Assembly: GCA_963978545.1 (NCBI GenBank)
Contig: OZ021732.1
Location: forward strand, 23,694,688 to 23,758,687
Length of the DNA stretch: 64,000 nucleotides
From: Linyphia triangularis
Taxonomy: Eukaryota; Arthropoda; Arachnida; Araneae; Linyphiidae
Reading direction: 5' to 3'
Shown piece after piece: positions 23,049 through 34,257 of this stretch (position 1 is the first letter of the stretch; every line of letters begins with the position of its first letter). The notes under the pieces were generated by a model. It did not search any database and was not told the origin of the DNA. It saw only the letters and a list, made by a program, of their open reading frames with translations. A program made the position numbers and the translations under genes.

Positions 23049-23336
23049 ATGCCGGTCTATTGCTGTGTACCTTTATGTAAGTCAAATAGTAAGGTCGATA
23101 AAATATCTTTTCACGAATTCCCAGCTGATTTAGAACAAAACCGTGCTTGGCTGAAATCCATTTCGCGTAAGGAATTTACGCCTAACGATATTTCTAACTC
23201 ATCTAAAGTATATGGGTATTACTTTAAGGATTCAGATTTTTTGCAGTTCCCTACAAGGAGGTGTTTAAAAAAAGGATCGATCCCAACCGTGTTTAATGGA
23301 TATCCTACTTACAAATTGATTCCCCAGAAGAGCTAA
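23049..23336 (+). CDS. Solitary THAP-domain ORF with two zinc ligands missing
   Basis: A 95-codon ATG-TAA frame. It starts MPVYCCVPLCKSNSKVDKIS, then FHEFP, W34, FTP and GSIPTVF (the AVPTIF-like box), all in the order of a THAP zinc-finger DNA-binding domain. Such domains are C-x2-4-C-x35-50-C-x2-H. Here the last two ligands fall at VYGYYF, residues 55 and 58, both tyrosine, each one transition from Cys and His codons. The fold could not hold zinc normally. Length equals a bare domain, and no transposase follows. It lies in DOCK intron 17 on the opposite strand. It may be a P-element-like fragment, a processed remnant, or an exon of an unseen gene; pseudogene is most likely. Confidence 0.7.
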   Translation: MPVYCCVPLCKSNSKVDKISFHEFPADLEQNRAWLKSISRKEFTPNDISNSSKVYGYYFKDSDFLQFPTRRCLKKGSIPTVFNGYPTYKLIPQKS

Positions 23337-23899
23337 CGTAGAGTTCTAAAACGTAAAAAAGAAGGGAATCAAAGATTCCGAAGTAGATCTACCCTATAAA
23401 CAAGAATCTAAGAATGGCGGATCGCCTCTTTATGTATCTGTGTGGGGTCTCCCATATGCGGGTTGTACCCATTTCTTTGTCCCTCGAGAGGCTAATTGTA
23501 ATTTTAGTACATTAACAAAAATGGACGTCATGTTTTTGTTGTTTTTAGCAAATTTGCTTGCATACGGGATACAATGAGTTCAGTGGCTGGAATGATACCC
23601 TCAGTCTTTTGTGATAATAAGTAGGTCAGAGTAGGCAAAATTAAAATTTATGAAAAATGACCCACTGGGGACTCGTAGCTGCATAGTAACTTATATTACC
23701 AGTATTGCTTAGAAATTTACTTTAGATATCTTTGCATTATAACACTAATACTATAAATGCTTTTTATATATATAGTACAACAAACTAATGAATTAAATCA
23801 TTTTTCTATTTGCATAATGCTATGTAAAAATGCTATGTTTTGTTTTACGATTTGTTTGTTTTGGTTGATGGTTACGATTTTCGGCACTACCCAGGATTG
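23337..23899. other. No recognised feature
   Basis: The reading frame after the THAP stop stays partly open but with stops. GC is mixed, and no terminal repeats or splice-bounded exon are seen. Confidence 0.5.
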
Positions 23900-25847
23900 C
23901 AGGGCTGCCACTGACTATAAAACTTGAAAATAGTTGCTTTAGTAGCCTCAGATGTTAAAAATAGTAGCCAAAACAGTAGTCTTAGATGTTGAAAATAGTA
24001 GCTAAAATAGTAGTCTCAGACGTTGAAAATAGTAGCCTCGCTTTTCGTAACTTAATAGCGATTTCTTCTTTCAAAATGTTTAAACATATATAATATAATG
24101 AAAATGACAGGCAAATTTAATTAAGCCCAGTTTTCCAATTTTTTAAGCTACATTCAAAGCAATTAAGTAAATTATTTCAAAATTTAAGTTATTAGTAATT
24201 ATATATTTAGCTATAGTATTGAAATTTTAGTCATTCTGCATCGATTGACCTCCACAGTACAAATGATGAATATAATGTCTTGGTAACACCAACAGAAGCC
24301 TTGGCAAAAACATACATTACAACAATGCAAATCTCAGAGATGGCAGTTATAACATCAGCAAATATCAAAAATACAGCTATAAAACCATCAAATCACTTTA
24401 ACCTTGGCGAAAATGACTATCACTCCAATGTAAATACTGGTGATGGTGCCTTCCATACCGAAAATTATCATCACAAGAATGTATATATTAGCGATAGCGT
24501 CCATCATAACGGTGCAAATCTTGCGATCTCTATTACATCAGCTTAATATGTGGCGAAATTAACCGTAACAAAAACGTAAATCTCGGTGATCGCCCTGCAT
24601 ACAAGCTCAAAAAACGGCAATAGCGGTCATTACATCAGCCTAATAATTCAATGAAATTGATAATCTCACACAAACATAAATATAGATGATAGAGAAACAG
24701 TTGAAGCAACGATAAAAGTGGTCATTCCACCAAAGATTTTGGAATTCTGAATACTGCAAAGGCCTGTGGCGAACAGACAAGTAAGCAAGTACACACATGC
24801 ACCCCTTGAAAGTTTAATGCGGATTTGCATCGAACTCAGGGAATTTTGGCCACAAAAAAAAAAAGCTGAAATTAGCAAATCCGCTGACTGTACTATGTGT
24901 GATTTTTAGTGTGGATTTCATGTATTTATCTATATATGTTAAGAAACAAAGGCTTGCTTTTCCCAAGTATTATTTCACTTTTACACACAATAAGAAACTT
25001 CCACTTCGGAGCACAACACTTACTACACTTACATTTAGTGATGTATAGTTCCAAAATGTCATACACATTGCTCCTTTGATTGATTTAGGATAATAACAAA
25101 AGTTTTTTAATACTTAAATACTAATGGAAAATTTAGGCAACTTTTTTAACAAGAGAAGGAAGATGATTTACGATGACATTTATCAAGCCATTTAAGTTGC
25201 GCAAAAGTAAATGCCCTAGGGGTTACGTGGCAACCCTCAATATCTAAATGTACATTTCAATTGGTAATCTTACGCAGATATAAGATTTCAATTAAAAAAG
25301 AACAGAAAAAAGAAGCTGTCTATACTGATGGCATTTTCTTCCGGTGTTCAAGGCCAATTTCACAAATTCATTCTTGTCAAGTAAAGTTAATAAAAGCAAA
25401 ATAATTTGATATTTGAGAATATAATAGTATATGTTGTTGAGCCCAGGACTGCGAAAGATGATATATTGGAACCTAACAGGTACGCGAAAATAATAATTAC
25501 ACATGTGTGATTACTAGAGAGATACTATTGTCAGACTAACCAGATTACCACTCGACCCTCGAACATCAACTAAAATTAACACCTATTTCGGTAGAGTTCA
25601 CTCCCCCCATAAAAATATTGCTATTTTGACAAAACTGCGTTAGTACCTTAGTGCCACTTTTTTCCGTCCTACTATCAGACTATATCTACTTTTTTAAAAA
25701 AAAATAGTAGCCTTAGCCCAAAAATAGTTGAAGGTTTTGCTTAAAATAGTCGTTTTGGGTCCTATCTTCACTAAAATAGTCGTCATAGTCGCCTGGCCAC
25801 TAAAATAGTCGCTTTAGTAGCCTTTTTAGTCGCCAGTGGCAGCCCTG
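23900..25847. mobile_element. hAT-type non-autonomous element with subterminal AAAATAGT repeats
   Basis: The ends are an exact 14-bp inverted pair, CAGGGCTGCCACTG at 23900 and CAGTGGCAGCCCTG at 25847. Inside each end the motif AAAATAGTAGC or AAAATAGTCG recurs (about 23938-24040 and 25700-25825), as expected of transposase-binding subterminal repeats. No transposase is seen. Flanks do not give a clean 8-bp duplication. Confidence 0.75.
24260..24720 (+). repeat. Degenerate minisatellite island, part 3
   Basis: The same 33-nt theme as 14760-15354 (GGCGAAAATGACTATCACTC, ATTAGCGATAGCGTCCATCA). It stays open for 88 codons at 24280-24546, giving an approximate 11-residue repeat such as NLGENDYHSNV and YISDSVHHNGA. 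It lies within the hAT-like bracket 23900-25847. Confidence 0.65.
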
Positions 25848-26164
25848 GGATTAGCGCTGTCCTAGGAAAAAATTGATCTTGTCGGTTGGTCGTCGCGAAA
25901 TCAGCCATTGTCAAAGCCTTATTCCCCCTTGAATCAAGTTTATCCTTGCTATAGCGAGAGCTTCAGTATAAGCCACTAACTTAACGGATATATTTTTTAG
26001 ATTTGCGTGTGCATGCTACCCCTCACACTATAATTTTTATCCCAGATTGGCAACAACCTTCAGAACAATTACAATTTTGGTTTAAAAAAAAAATTGTATT
26101 ACTGGGAAATTGTACCATGCCTGTAAAATGCCTCAAACAGATATGTCTTTGACTTGTTACTTAC
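25848..26164. other. Intron 17 next to exon 17; nothing recognised
   Basis: Sequence between the hAT-type end and the exon 17 donor. No further repeat is evident. Confidence 0.5.
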
Positions 26165-26266
26165 AAAAGGAGTAAGAAAGGAATAACTTGGTGGAGGATA
26201 TTCCATCATAACAGGAAGACTGAAATCACCAGTTTGTAACCTCCCTTCTTTAAATAATGGAAGCCA
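26165..26266 (-). CDS. DOCK exon 17
   Basis: Residues 711-744 of DHR-1, [20 protein letters not shown] then [14 protein letters not shown], matching [20 protein letters not shown]. Acceptor TTTTTCAG, donor TTT|GTAAGT, phase 0 to 0. It is followed by the 12.4-kb intron 17. Confidence 0.96.
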
Positions 26267-26561
26267 CTGAAAAATAAATAAACTTTTAATCCATGATACA
26301 AATTCTTTTTCTAGACTTAAAACTATTTGTTTATAAAACACAACACACATTTTTTTTTCACGTATATCAGATAATCTGTTTAGTTTCTTATTAAAATTGT
26401 AATTTATTTCATGTTTCCTTTTTCTCCTTAAATTTAAAAAAAAAAAAAAAAATTAACATAATTCACAGTTTTCTTTTGAGTATTTCCAGCTAACTTGAGT
26501 ATTTCAAAATTCAAAAATTTTCAAAATATAAATTCATGTAACCTAAGTTAATCATACTTAC

Positions 26562-26703
26562 AGAATAACCTATAGGAGATTCAGTAGGATTTTGTTCAAT
26601 CTTCTTTTGGCAACTTATATGGTAAAATGTGAAAAGAAGATGATGCTGTTCCGTAAAAACTGCTGGAAGCTTAACCTTGATTTCATCATAAAAATCCGGA
26701 AAC
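26562..26703 (-). CDS. DOCK exon 16
   Basis: Residues 663-710 of DHR-1, with [20 protein letters not shown] and [17 protein letters not shown] [13 protein letters not shown]. Acceptor GTGCAG, donor TCT|GTAAGT, phase 2 to 0. Confidence 0.95.
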
Positions 26704-27311
26704 CTGCACGAGAGATAAAATTTGAATTTTTTATATTTTTCAACAAGCTAGTTATTCATTTAACCAATAATTAGCTAATGTGTTCTATCTCATAATTTCT
26801 TAAACAATATCATAAGTTAAATGTTGTAAATAAAGAAAAATCATGAAATATTTATATAAATTTTATACATATTTTACAAAACAATTTTTAAAAACTCCTT
26901 TACATACTTTTTCGAAGTTAGAAATTAACACCAAAAAATCGTTTCTGTAACTTTGATACAAGTCATATAATAAAGAGGATGAGTTTTTAACTGTAATATG
27001 ATAGGCTCTTACTGTTATTAAGACAGTATTATATTCTCTTTAAAATGGAAGTGATATATATAAAAAAAACTTTGATTTTCATTTTGTATTTGTTCGTAAA
27101 CACAATTTGTTAATCCAAATAATTGTATAAGTAGCACAAGTTATATATAGAGTAAATGCCTAGAGAAAATTAAAATGAAGACATACTAAAAATAACTAAT
27201 GAAAGTAACTTAATAGTACCATTAAGCAGTAATCAATGCAAGTGTTCAACAAATTAAATAAAAAAAAAAAAATACAAACAGTCACAAAGTGTGAAGTAAA
27301 AAAGTAATCAC
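26704..27311. other. DOCK intron 15; nothing recognised
   Basis: AT-rich intron without coding-like or repeat structure beyond short A runs. Confidence 0.6.
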
Positions 27312-27382
27312 CTGCTGTGGTATGTTATAGATGTATACACTTCAGTTAAAAATTCAGGACAGCTAGACTTTCCAAATATAAT
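27312..27382 (-). CDS. DOCK exon 15
   Basis: Residues 640-663 of DHR-1, IIFGKSSCPEFLTEVYTSIT then YHS, matching [20 protein letters not shown]. Acceptor CCATAG, donor GCAG|GTGATT, phase 0 to 2. Confidence 0.95.
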
Positions 27383-27475
27383 CTATGGTCAGAAAGCAAA
27401 AGAGAGTAATAAAGTATGGGTTATGTAAATACAAAAACATATCCACCTCAACTGTAAAGGCCTATGAAAACTTAC

Positions 27476-27756
27476 CGGTAAAGCACTATGGATTTCTTCA
27501 TTAGCCATATATTGAATTTTGCATGTTATATTTCGAGCAGAACCAGGTCGGTTAGAAAAATTTGCATCCCTGGGATATATAAAGAGGAGGTTCCTATATG
27601 AATAATGAGGTACATAGATTTCTCTAACTGGAAGTTCTAGGATTTCTTTGGTAGGACGACCCTTTTCATCAGGATAAGGGTGAAGTCTGGCCAATTCGGA
27701 AGTCAAACAATACTTTGGTTCTTCAGGACAAGGAGCAATGTCCAGTTTTAAAATTC
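27476..27756 (-). CDS. DOCK exon 14 (start of DHR-1/C2)
   Basis: Residues 546-639. It carries LKLDIAPCPEEPKYCLT, RPTKEILELPVREIYVP, SYRNLLFIYPRDANF and RPGSARNITCKIQYM. The DHR-1 (C2-like, phosphoinositide-binding) domain begins near residue 598. Acceptor GGCTAG, donor CCG|GTAAGT, phase 1 to 0. Confidence 0.97.
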
Positions 27757-28077
27757 CTAGCCAAGAAAAGATATTTTAAGCTTCAAAAATATAACTTAGC
27801 TAAAAAAAAAAAACTTTAAGCTAATTGTAAAGTTAACAGAAAAAAATATTAGAAAAGTTTGTAAGGTTTGGAAACTACGGAATGTTTAATTTTAATAGTT
27901 TTTAAGGCTTAACATTATGAAACAAAAATTTGAATTAAAGATTTATATACATATTAAAAATTAATAAATCTGTAAAATTCAACAAAAGCTAATACAAAAT
28001 TTACGATTAAAAAGATTACATAAAAATACTAATTGGACAGAGTTTTTTATAATTATTCATAAAATGTAAACAAACAC

Positions 28078-28261
28078 TTTTCTCAATTCTCCAGAAAAGC
28101 TGATTTTAAAGTTTCAAGTCTCAGGGTTGAGATAAATAGTATAAATAAATCTCACATACCAAGATATTTATTTGCCAGGGGACTTCGTGTGGTTAAACTA
28201 TCTGCTAAAACCTTGCAGATCGCGGGAAAACCTCGATTTCGAAAAAATTGGACTTTGATTG
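28078..28261. repeat. 184-bp repeat, copy 1, intron 13
   Basis: Begins TTTCTCAATTCTCCAGAAAA and ends AAAAAATTGGACTTTGATTG. It is nearly identical to 29296-29480; the main difference is a short change after GAGATAAATAGT. Both lie in the same intron in the same orientation. Confidence 0.95.
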
Positions 28262-29295
28262 TCCAATCACTTCTTTATTTAGTTAGTTCCTTCAATTTAA
28301 ATTCAAGTTTGCTTAAATTCATGAAATTTGTATAGAGCCTGACCAAAAATACCAATAAAATTTGTTTTTACTTTGGCATTTATCTATTTTTTGCATATCT
28401 CTGTTTTTAAAAGTATAAATGAGCTTAAATTATAAATTAAGACATGTCACAAAAACGAATTGCATGACCATTATGTTAATATACAGTAATACAATTTTAA
28501 AACTGAACTTTAAAAAATAATGTAAAATTCCTCTTTTTAAACTTAAGAATGAAAATATTATAATATTTTTATCAACATAGAAAATACCAAACATTACTGA
28601 ATTTAAAAATTCCTAGAACCAAATAAAAAATATTTTGGATATATAAATTTCCGTTTTTTTAAATCACTTGCAATGGATTATTGCTCGTAGGTGTCTCACA
28701 TTTGACTATTTTTCAGAAGCCTTGGTTAACTTTACAACCAGGAGTCAAGAATGCTACATGTATCATTTAGATGTACTCTCAAACACAAATAAAAAATGAA
28801 TAAATATACCATTTCTGCTCATAAAAAACTTTTCTCAATTTTAAAACACTTTATAATGTAGTGGCCTATTTTGGAGTTATAAAACAGCATGTAACATGTT
28901 AACAAAAGTTTAATCCATAATTGATAAGCTGTTTTTGATTCAAAGATTGATAACACTTTTTTGTATTTATACATTAATATCTATGATTAAAACGTCATTA
29001 CTGACACTGTCAAACTTAAATCCAATTCTTTATTCAATAAGTCTTGCCCGCAATAAAAAAAAAATTGTGGCCTTGCAAGTTTGACGATATTTTTGTAGCT
29101 GGAAGATCATAAGTTTAAGCCTGAGCATTGTCAAAATATGGTTTTTAAAATAATAAGGGGATACTTACAGATTAAATCTGTTACAGCCTCAATGTCCTGA
29201 ATTTGATAAGGCATGGATGCAAGAAAGGTATAGAAATCATCATCTGGTCAAGATCAAAATTGAAGGGCTACAGCCAAGAATGATCAGAGTCCATT

Positions 29296-29480
29296 TTTCT
29301 CAATTCTCCAGAAAAGCTGATTTTAAAGTTTCAAGTCTCAGGGTTGAGATAAATAGTAGCTCAAAATCTCACATACCAAGATATTTATTTGCCAGGGGAC
29401 TTCGTGGGGTTAAACTATCTGCTAAAACCTTGCAGATCGCGGGAAAACGTCGATTTCGAAAAAATTGGACTTTGATTGTT
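29296..29480. repeat. 184-bp repeat, copy 2, intron 13
   Basis: Partner of 28078-28261, offset by about 1218 bp. It is embedded in a plus-strand open stretch (29217-29522, 101 codons) containing KSHIPRYLFARGLRGVKLSA; copy 1 keeps the same reading open. No family recognised. Confidence 0.95.
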
Positions 29481-29862
29481 CTTTGCTGTGGTCTTTCAAT
29501 TATGAAACAGATTTGGCTGTGATAAGAGGATTTAAGGAGAGCAAAACTGCATAAATTTTATACTGCCCGCATAATCTAGAAAGCCCTTAATTAAAATTTC
29601 TTTTGAGTGCATATTTTTGCCCTAATTTCTTCTAAAAAATAAATGTTTTTACTTTATTTAATTAATTTTTAGAGAATTGCTTTCAGAGCCTTTTACTGAA
29701 TGAAAATATTACAGTTAAAAGGGAAAATTTTGATAATGCATATTTACATACATTTTTTAAAACCATAGGTTACAAGACCTTTGAGTGAATGCAGAATATC
29801 AAAACCCTGGTTGCTTTTTTATATAAATTATTTTGTTTTAAATGTCTTGAATAAATATTTAC

Positions 29863-29956
29863 CTGGAATGCATTTTAATCGTTTGAGAACAGAAGAAGGC
29901 CTTTTCAGATCAACAAGAAACTTAAATAAATCGTCATCACGCAGTCTGTCAGTCTC
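29863..29956 (-). CDS. DOCK exon 13
   Basis: Residues 515-546, [20 protein letters not shown] followed by [11 protein letters not shown], matching [20 protein letters not shown]. Acceptor TTTTTTAG, donor CCAG|GTAAAT, phase 0 to 1. Confidence 0.95.
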
Positions 29957-30076
29957 CTAAAAAATAAGCAAGTATTGCAATTATTGCATGATTAATTGTG
30001 TGATTATTGTATGTACTTCTTTTTTATCAGGAGATATATTAGCAAATTACTGCATATTCAATTAATCAAAAATTAC

Positions 30077-30267
30077 CTGCTTAAAAAAACTGTTAACCGT
30101 CAAAGTTACTGGTCGAAAACTATCCAGATTCGTTCCTAAATCATCAGCATTCCAACTATTTCTTTTGTCAATTGTGCTTCTCCTTTCCAAAGTCCCTCGC
30201 CCTAAGGTACCAGAGTCAGATGATTTTTTTCTTAATGTTTCAAAGCCAGTTCCCACTGTTTTTCGAT
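30077..30267 (-). CDS. DOCK exon 12
   Basis: Residues 451-514. A basic and serine-rich linker with TLGRGTLERRSTIDKR leads into LDSFRPVTLTVNSFFKQ, the equivalent of LTSFRPATLTVTNFFKQ. Acceptor GGTTTAG, donor CAG|GTAATT, phase 1 to 0. Confidence 0.95.
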
Positions 30268-31653
30268 CTAAACCAGTAACATAAGAAATTATTCAAAAAT
30301 AATGTTTGTTCTAAAAATAAAACAGTAACCAAGAGATAAAGGATTCATTATGAACATAAATTATTTTTCTCACCGAGTTTTTAATTCTGTTTAGACGTTA
30401 ATGTTATAGGTTATTTTAATATGTTATTAATGTTATAGGTTATAATGTTTAGAGGTTCTGTCATATGTATATTTTATTTCCAAAAGATATTGTAAATATT
30501 TTAAAAGATTATTTTTTACTTAAAACTAGCTCATTTTGGACATCTAAATTGTTAACTGCTTCAGTGTTACTAAGAAATTCCAGGAATTTTAAAAGAAAAG
30601 TAATGAATGAAACAAGGAAAGAGATGAGTACTTTCAATTTAGGAAAATAGGTGGCAAAACTAATTAAATAATTTTGTGAGATGGAAGGATTGTTCTAAAA
30701 AGAAATATTCTACGTTTTATGTCCAAACATAACGATCGAGATAAAGCTGTAATTGAATACAAAATATATGAGGCACTTTAAACTCCTTAATTTGTCTTTT
30801 AAAGTAAACTTTTAATGTTTCCAAGTGCTTTGGTGTATTTTTGTGCAATTTCTGTTTTGTAAATATACTTTTATTACTTGTTAAACAGCTATGTCCAAAT
30901 CGAGTAACGATTGAAACTTAACAATTTTCTTTTCTTAATATTTAACTAGTTCTTTTAAAGAACTTTTGTTTGAATACTTGGAATCAGAAAGAAATTCTTC
31001 TTAAATATAAACTAATTTCACTCGTTTCTAAAAAATGCAGGCATTGTCCATTGAAATGTACATTAAAAAATGACCTTGTAATTCTGTTTGCAAATAGACA
31101 TGCAATCTGCAATGCATTTATTAAAATTATTAAACTAATTAAAGATAATTTAATATCTTAAAAATATTAGTATATTTCAACAACAACAAAAATTCTGCTA
31201 TTATGTCTGCTATTATGTAAATTAAAAACAGTTTTCTGTTTATCAGATAAATAAGTGGAGTATCAATTTTATATATTCTTAATTTCTTGCTAAAAGCAAT
31301 TAATGCATCTGTAAAATAATAAACAAAACTTATTTATGTAAGCGTCAAAACAATTACTTACAGGACAACTATTTGCAAAATTGTGTAACCTACAGAAAAA
31401 CAATATCCAAAATTATGTAACTTACAGGAAAACAATGTCCAATATCTATAACCTACAGATCAGTTGATTAAATGCTTTAAATAGTAGTTTTTCAGAACAC
31501 TTCTGTTTTTTAATGTTTACATAATATAATCTAGCATGAAAAACTACACAGTAAAAAAAATTGGGCTTAAATTGGAATTTTTTTAAACATTTATTATAGT
31601 TAACATTCATTGCTCCCATATTTTGATAATCTCCCTAACAGAAAATTATTCAC
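30268..31653. other. DOCK intron 11; nothing recognised
   Basis: AT-rich. Short duplicated words such as CTTACAGGA and ACAATATCCAA near 31360-31450 suggest a small local duplication. No gene-like content. Confidence 0.6.
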
Positions 31654-31822
31654 CTAAACTATTAGAAGAAACACTGTCACGATCACTTCCTGAATCTTTA
31701 TCAAGATTATTTACACCATTAATAATATTCATTAAATATATGGCAGTCCAAGCAAAAGGCATTCTGTACTTTCCAAGTCTTTCACATGTCAAAACTGCAT
31801 TGCTTTTAAGTTTATCTCGATT
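31654..31822 (-). CDS. DOCK exon 11
   Basis: Residues 395-451, including [20 protein letters not shown], almost identical to DOCK7, then a serine/aspartate-rich tail [12 protein letters not shown]. Acceptor TTTTTCAG, donor TTTAG|GTGAAT, phase 0 to 1. Confidence 0.95.
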
Positions 31823-32112
31823 CTGAAAAAGAAATAAAAAAAAAAAAAAAAAAAAGATAAATGCCCAATCACACTCAAATTAAAAACATAATAACACATG
31901 AAAACCAATAACTACACAAACTATATCATTTAAATAGCTTATATCATTCAAATATCACCTCTAAGCTATTTAAATAGCATACATCATTCAAATGTGACAT
32001 CTGAACCATTTAAATAACATATATTATTAAAATATAATCATGCCATATATCACAAAAAATATCTAATAAATCAAAATGATCATTAGTACATTAATCGTAG
32101 AAATATGTTCAC

Positions 32113-32175
32113 CTTATCGTCTTTCACATATGGTTCAATGCATTCATTAATATCACCCTGAAGAACTTTCTCCAG
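32113..32175 (-). CDS. DOCK exon 10
   Basis: Residues 374-394, LEKVLQGDINECIEPYVKDD plus K, matching KVLQQGDIGECAEPYM of DOCK7. Acceptor TTTTAG, donor GTGAAC, 21 codons, phase 0 to 0. Confidence 0.93.
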
Positions 32176-32340
32176 CTAAAATAATAAAGTTCATAAAAAT
32201 ATTCATTGATATTCATAATATTTGTTAAAATTATTACTTTACACTATATATCAAATAAAATATATTTATTCAAAATCAAAATCATAAGCACAAAGCTTTC
32301 AAAATTAGTTATGCAACATTTCATTAAAATTAAACCTTAC

Positions 32341-32490
32341 CTTAATTACAAGAAATAAATCAGGAGATGGATTAGTAATTTGAAAGATGCAGGATCTACT
32401 TAAAGTTGAAACATCTTGGTAACAAACATGGCTTGAAAGCATTCGCTTTAATGGCTCAGAATTCATATCAAAATAGAAATTTTCCGACAC
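32341..32490 (-). CDS. DOCK exon 9
   Basis: Residues 324-373, VSENFYFDMNSEPLKRML through TLSRSCIFQITNPSPDLFLV and IK. This is the strongly conserved SENFYFDLNSE block. Acceptor TTGTAG, donor AAG|GTAAGG, phase 0 to 0. Confidence 0.96.
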
Positions 32491-32779
32491 CTACAATAAA
32501 AAGTAACTTGTAATAAGTGCAACACAAATTCTATTAAAAAAGACAATTATATTGGAGGGACAAGCAAGTTTTAAAGGATTTTTTTATGAAAATTGGAACT
32601 TTATTGTAAAAAAATGGTAGCAGTTTGATAACTCAAAACATTATCCGTCACTAGCCACTACTTTTCCTACCTTTCAGGTAGCATACAAATCCCACATTGA
32701 AAGAATAATTGATCTTCTAGTGATTGAGACAACACTAAATTCGACCCATTTTTTTAATTCCTCCTAAGAAGGAAGTACT

Positions 32780-33500
32780 GCTCTTACATACCATAAGTTA
32801 TCGAATGAAACAAGTGGTAGTCAGAAGGTGCAATGACTGGAGAATATGGCGGATGGAGCAGGCTATCCCATTTAAATGCGTTTCCAAGTAGTTTCTTACT
32901 CATACTCCACTCATTTATCTTTCAATGCTCAGCTTAAACACATCAATTGAAGTTGGTAGCAATCCCCAGTAATGGTTTCATTCCATTTTAGTAACTCGTA
33001 ATTTACTACATCCAGCTGACCCCACCAAATACAAAGCATGATCTTTAATTCCTGAATCTTCATTAATCCTCATGATTTCTTGCGCTTGGAATCCACTTTT
33101 TATCACCATTTACAATATGGGACAGAAAAAAAGCCTTCCATTTTTACCTTTGTAACAGCTGTTTACAAGTTAAAAATGTCCATTCCTAGTGTCTTGGCTT
33201 TAATTAGTATGGCACTCCATTTTATTGCTTTTGGGCATTTTACAGTTTTGAGCCATAATAAAATTGCTTGTTGAGTCACTCCCAGATTCTGCAGATTCTT
33301 CTTATGTTTGACATAAGTTTTCTTTCAATAATATCTCTAATTCTGCATGTTCATACGTTTCTGGCCTTAATCAATATTCCTTATCCTCGATGTCCAAATT
33401 GATACTTTTGAAAGTGGCGATTTTAACGGTTACAACTTTCTAAATCAGTACTCATAAGTTGAAATTGATGGAGCATGGTCCCCATAAACCTTACAAAGTG
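32780..33500 (-). pseudogene. mariner (DD34D) transposase pseudogene in intron 8
   Basis: The minus strand reads, with many frameshifts and stops, GDHAPSISTYEY, NLGVTQQAILLWL, IMLCIWWGQLDVVNYELLKW then NETITGDCYQLQLM, and a broken match to the HPPYSPDLAPSDYHLFRS block. These follow the mariner order: helix-turn-helix, then the catalytic domain. A DDE enzyme cuts and pastes at TA sites. Terminal repeats were not identified. It runs in the same direction as DOCK and lies wholly in its intron 8 (32491-34101). Confidence 0.85.
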
Positions 33501-34101
33501 ATAATTAACTTTCAATTACTTTTTTTTCCAGATGGAAGCAAAAAAGTCAAGCTTCTCTCAAATTGTGCTTTGTTGGCACAAAAGTCGATATACTATTTGG
33601 AGTTCTAAAAAACTATGTTGTTCAGACTTTAATAAAATTAGACACACTGAAATTAAATTCTGATGATAACGTGCTTATATGAAGGTGGTTAGATTTTTAG
33701 ATGCGAATAATACTAGTAATGCTCTCTCTTATAAATCCTATAAAACTTACTTGCATACCTGACACAAAAAAGACACTTCTAAGTACTGAAATCATTAGTC
33801 TCGAATAAACGCCATAAATATAAAATATATATAAATGTGGATATTGTACAAAGCAAATACTCTTCATCAATGAACAAAAACAATCGAAATATTAATTTTG
33901 AAATGAAGATTATTTTAAGGAATAGTTAACCTTTCAATAGAAATTGTAAGCAAAATATATGTAACAACATGAATTCTTGTTAGAACACTAACTTGTACAG
34001 AAATACATAAAAATTTACATTAAATTAAATTACAGAATCTTTTTCAAAGAAATAACTTATCAAAAAAGTTAAAAATAATAAAAACAAACTAAGTGAGTCA
34101 C

Positions 34102-34168
34102 CTTTTTTTTCTCTTTGGCATCATACAAAGCCATAATTCCAAAAATGGGTTCGATTTCTAAATCTAAT
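34102..34168 (-). CDS. DOCK exon 8
   Basis: Residues 301-323, LDLEIEPIFGIMALYDAKEK followed by KK, nearly identical to DOCK7. Acceptor TTTTTCAG, donor AAG|GTGACT (weaker than the others), phase 2 to 0. The following intron carries a mariner pseudogene. Confidence 0.95.
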
Positions 34169-34257
34169 CTGAAAAATTAAAACCAAAGAAATTTACTCGA
34201 TTGTGATATATTTTAAGAAAGTATCAAGTAGAAAAGTAAACTAACATGTTTTCTTAC

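Noticed and set aside
23892..25855. 8-bp target duplication for the CAGGGCTGCCACTG element
   Set aside because: Flanks CAGGATTG and GGATTAGC share only GGATT in shifted register, so no duplication is claimed.
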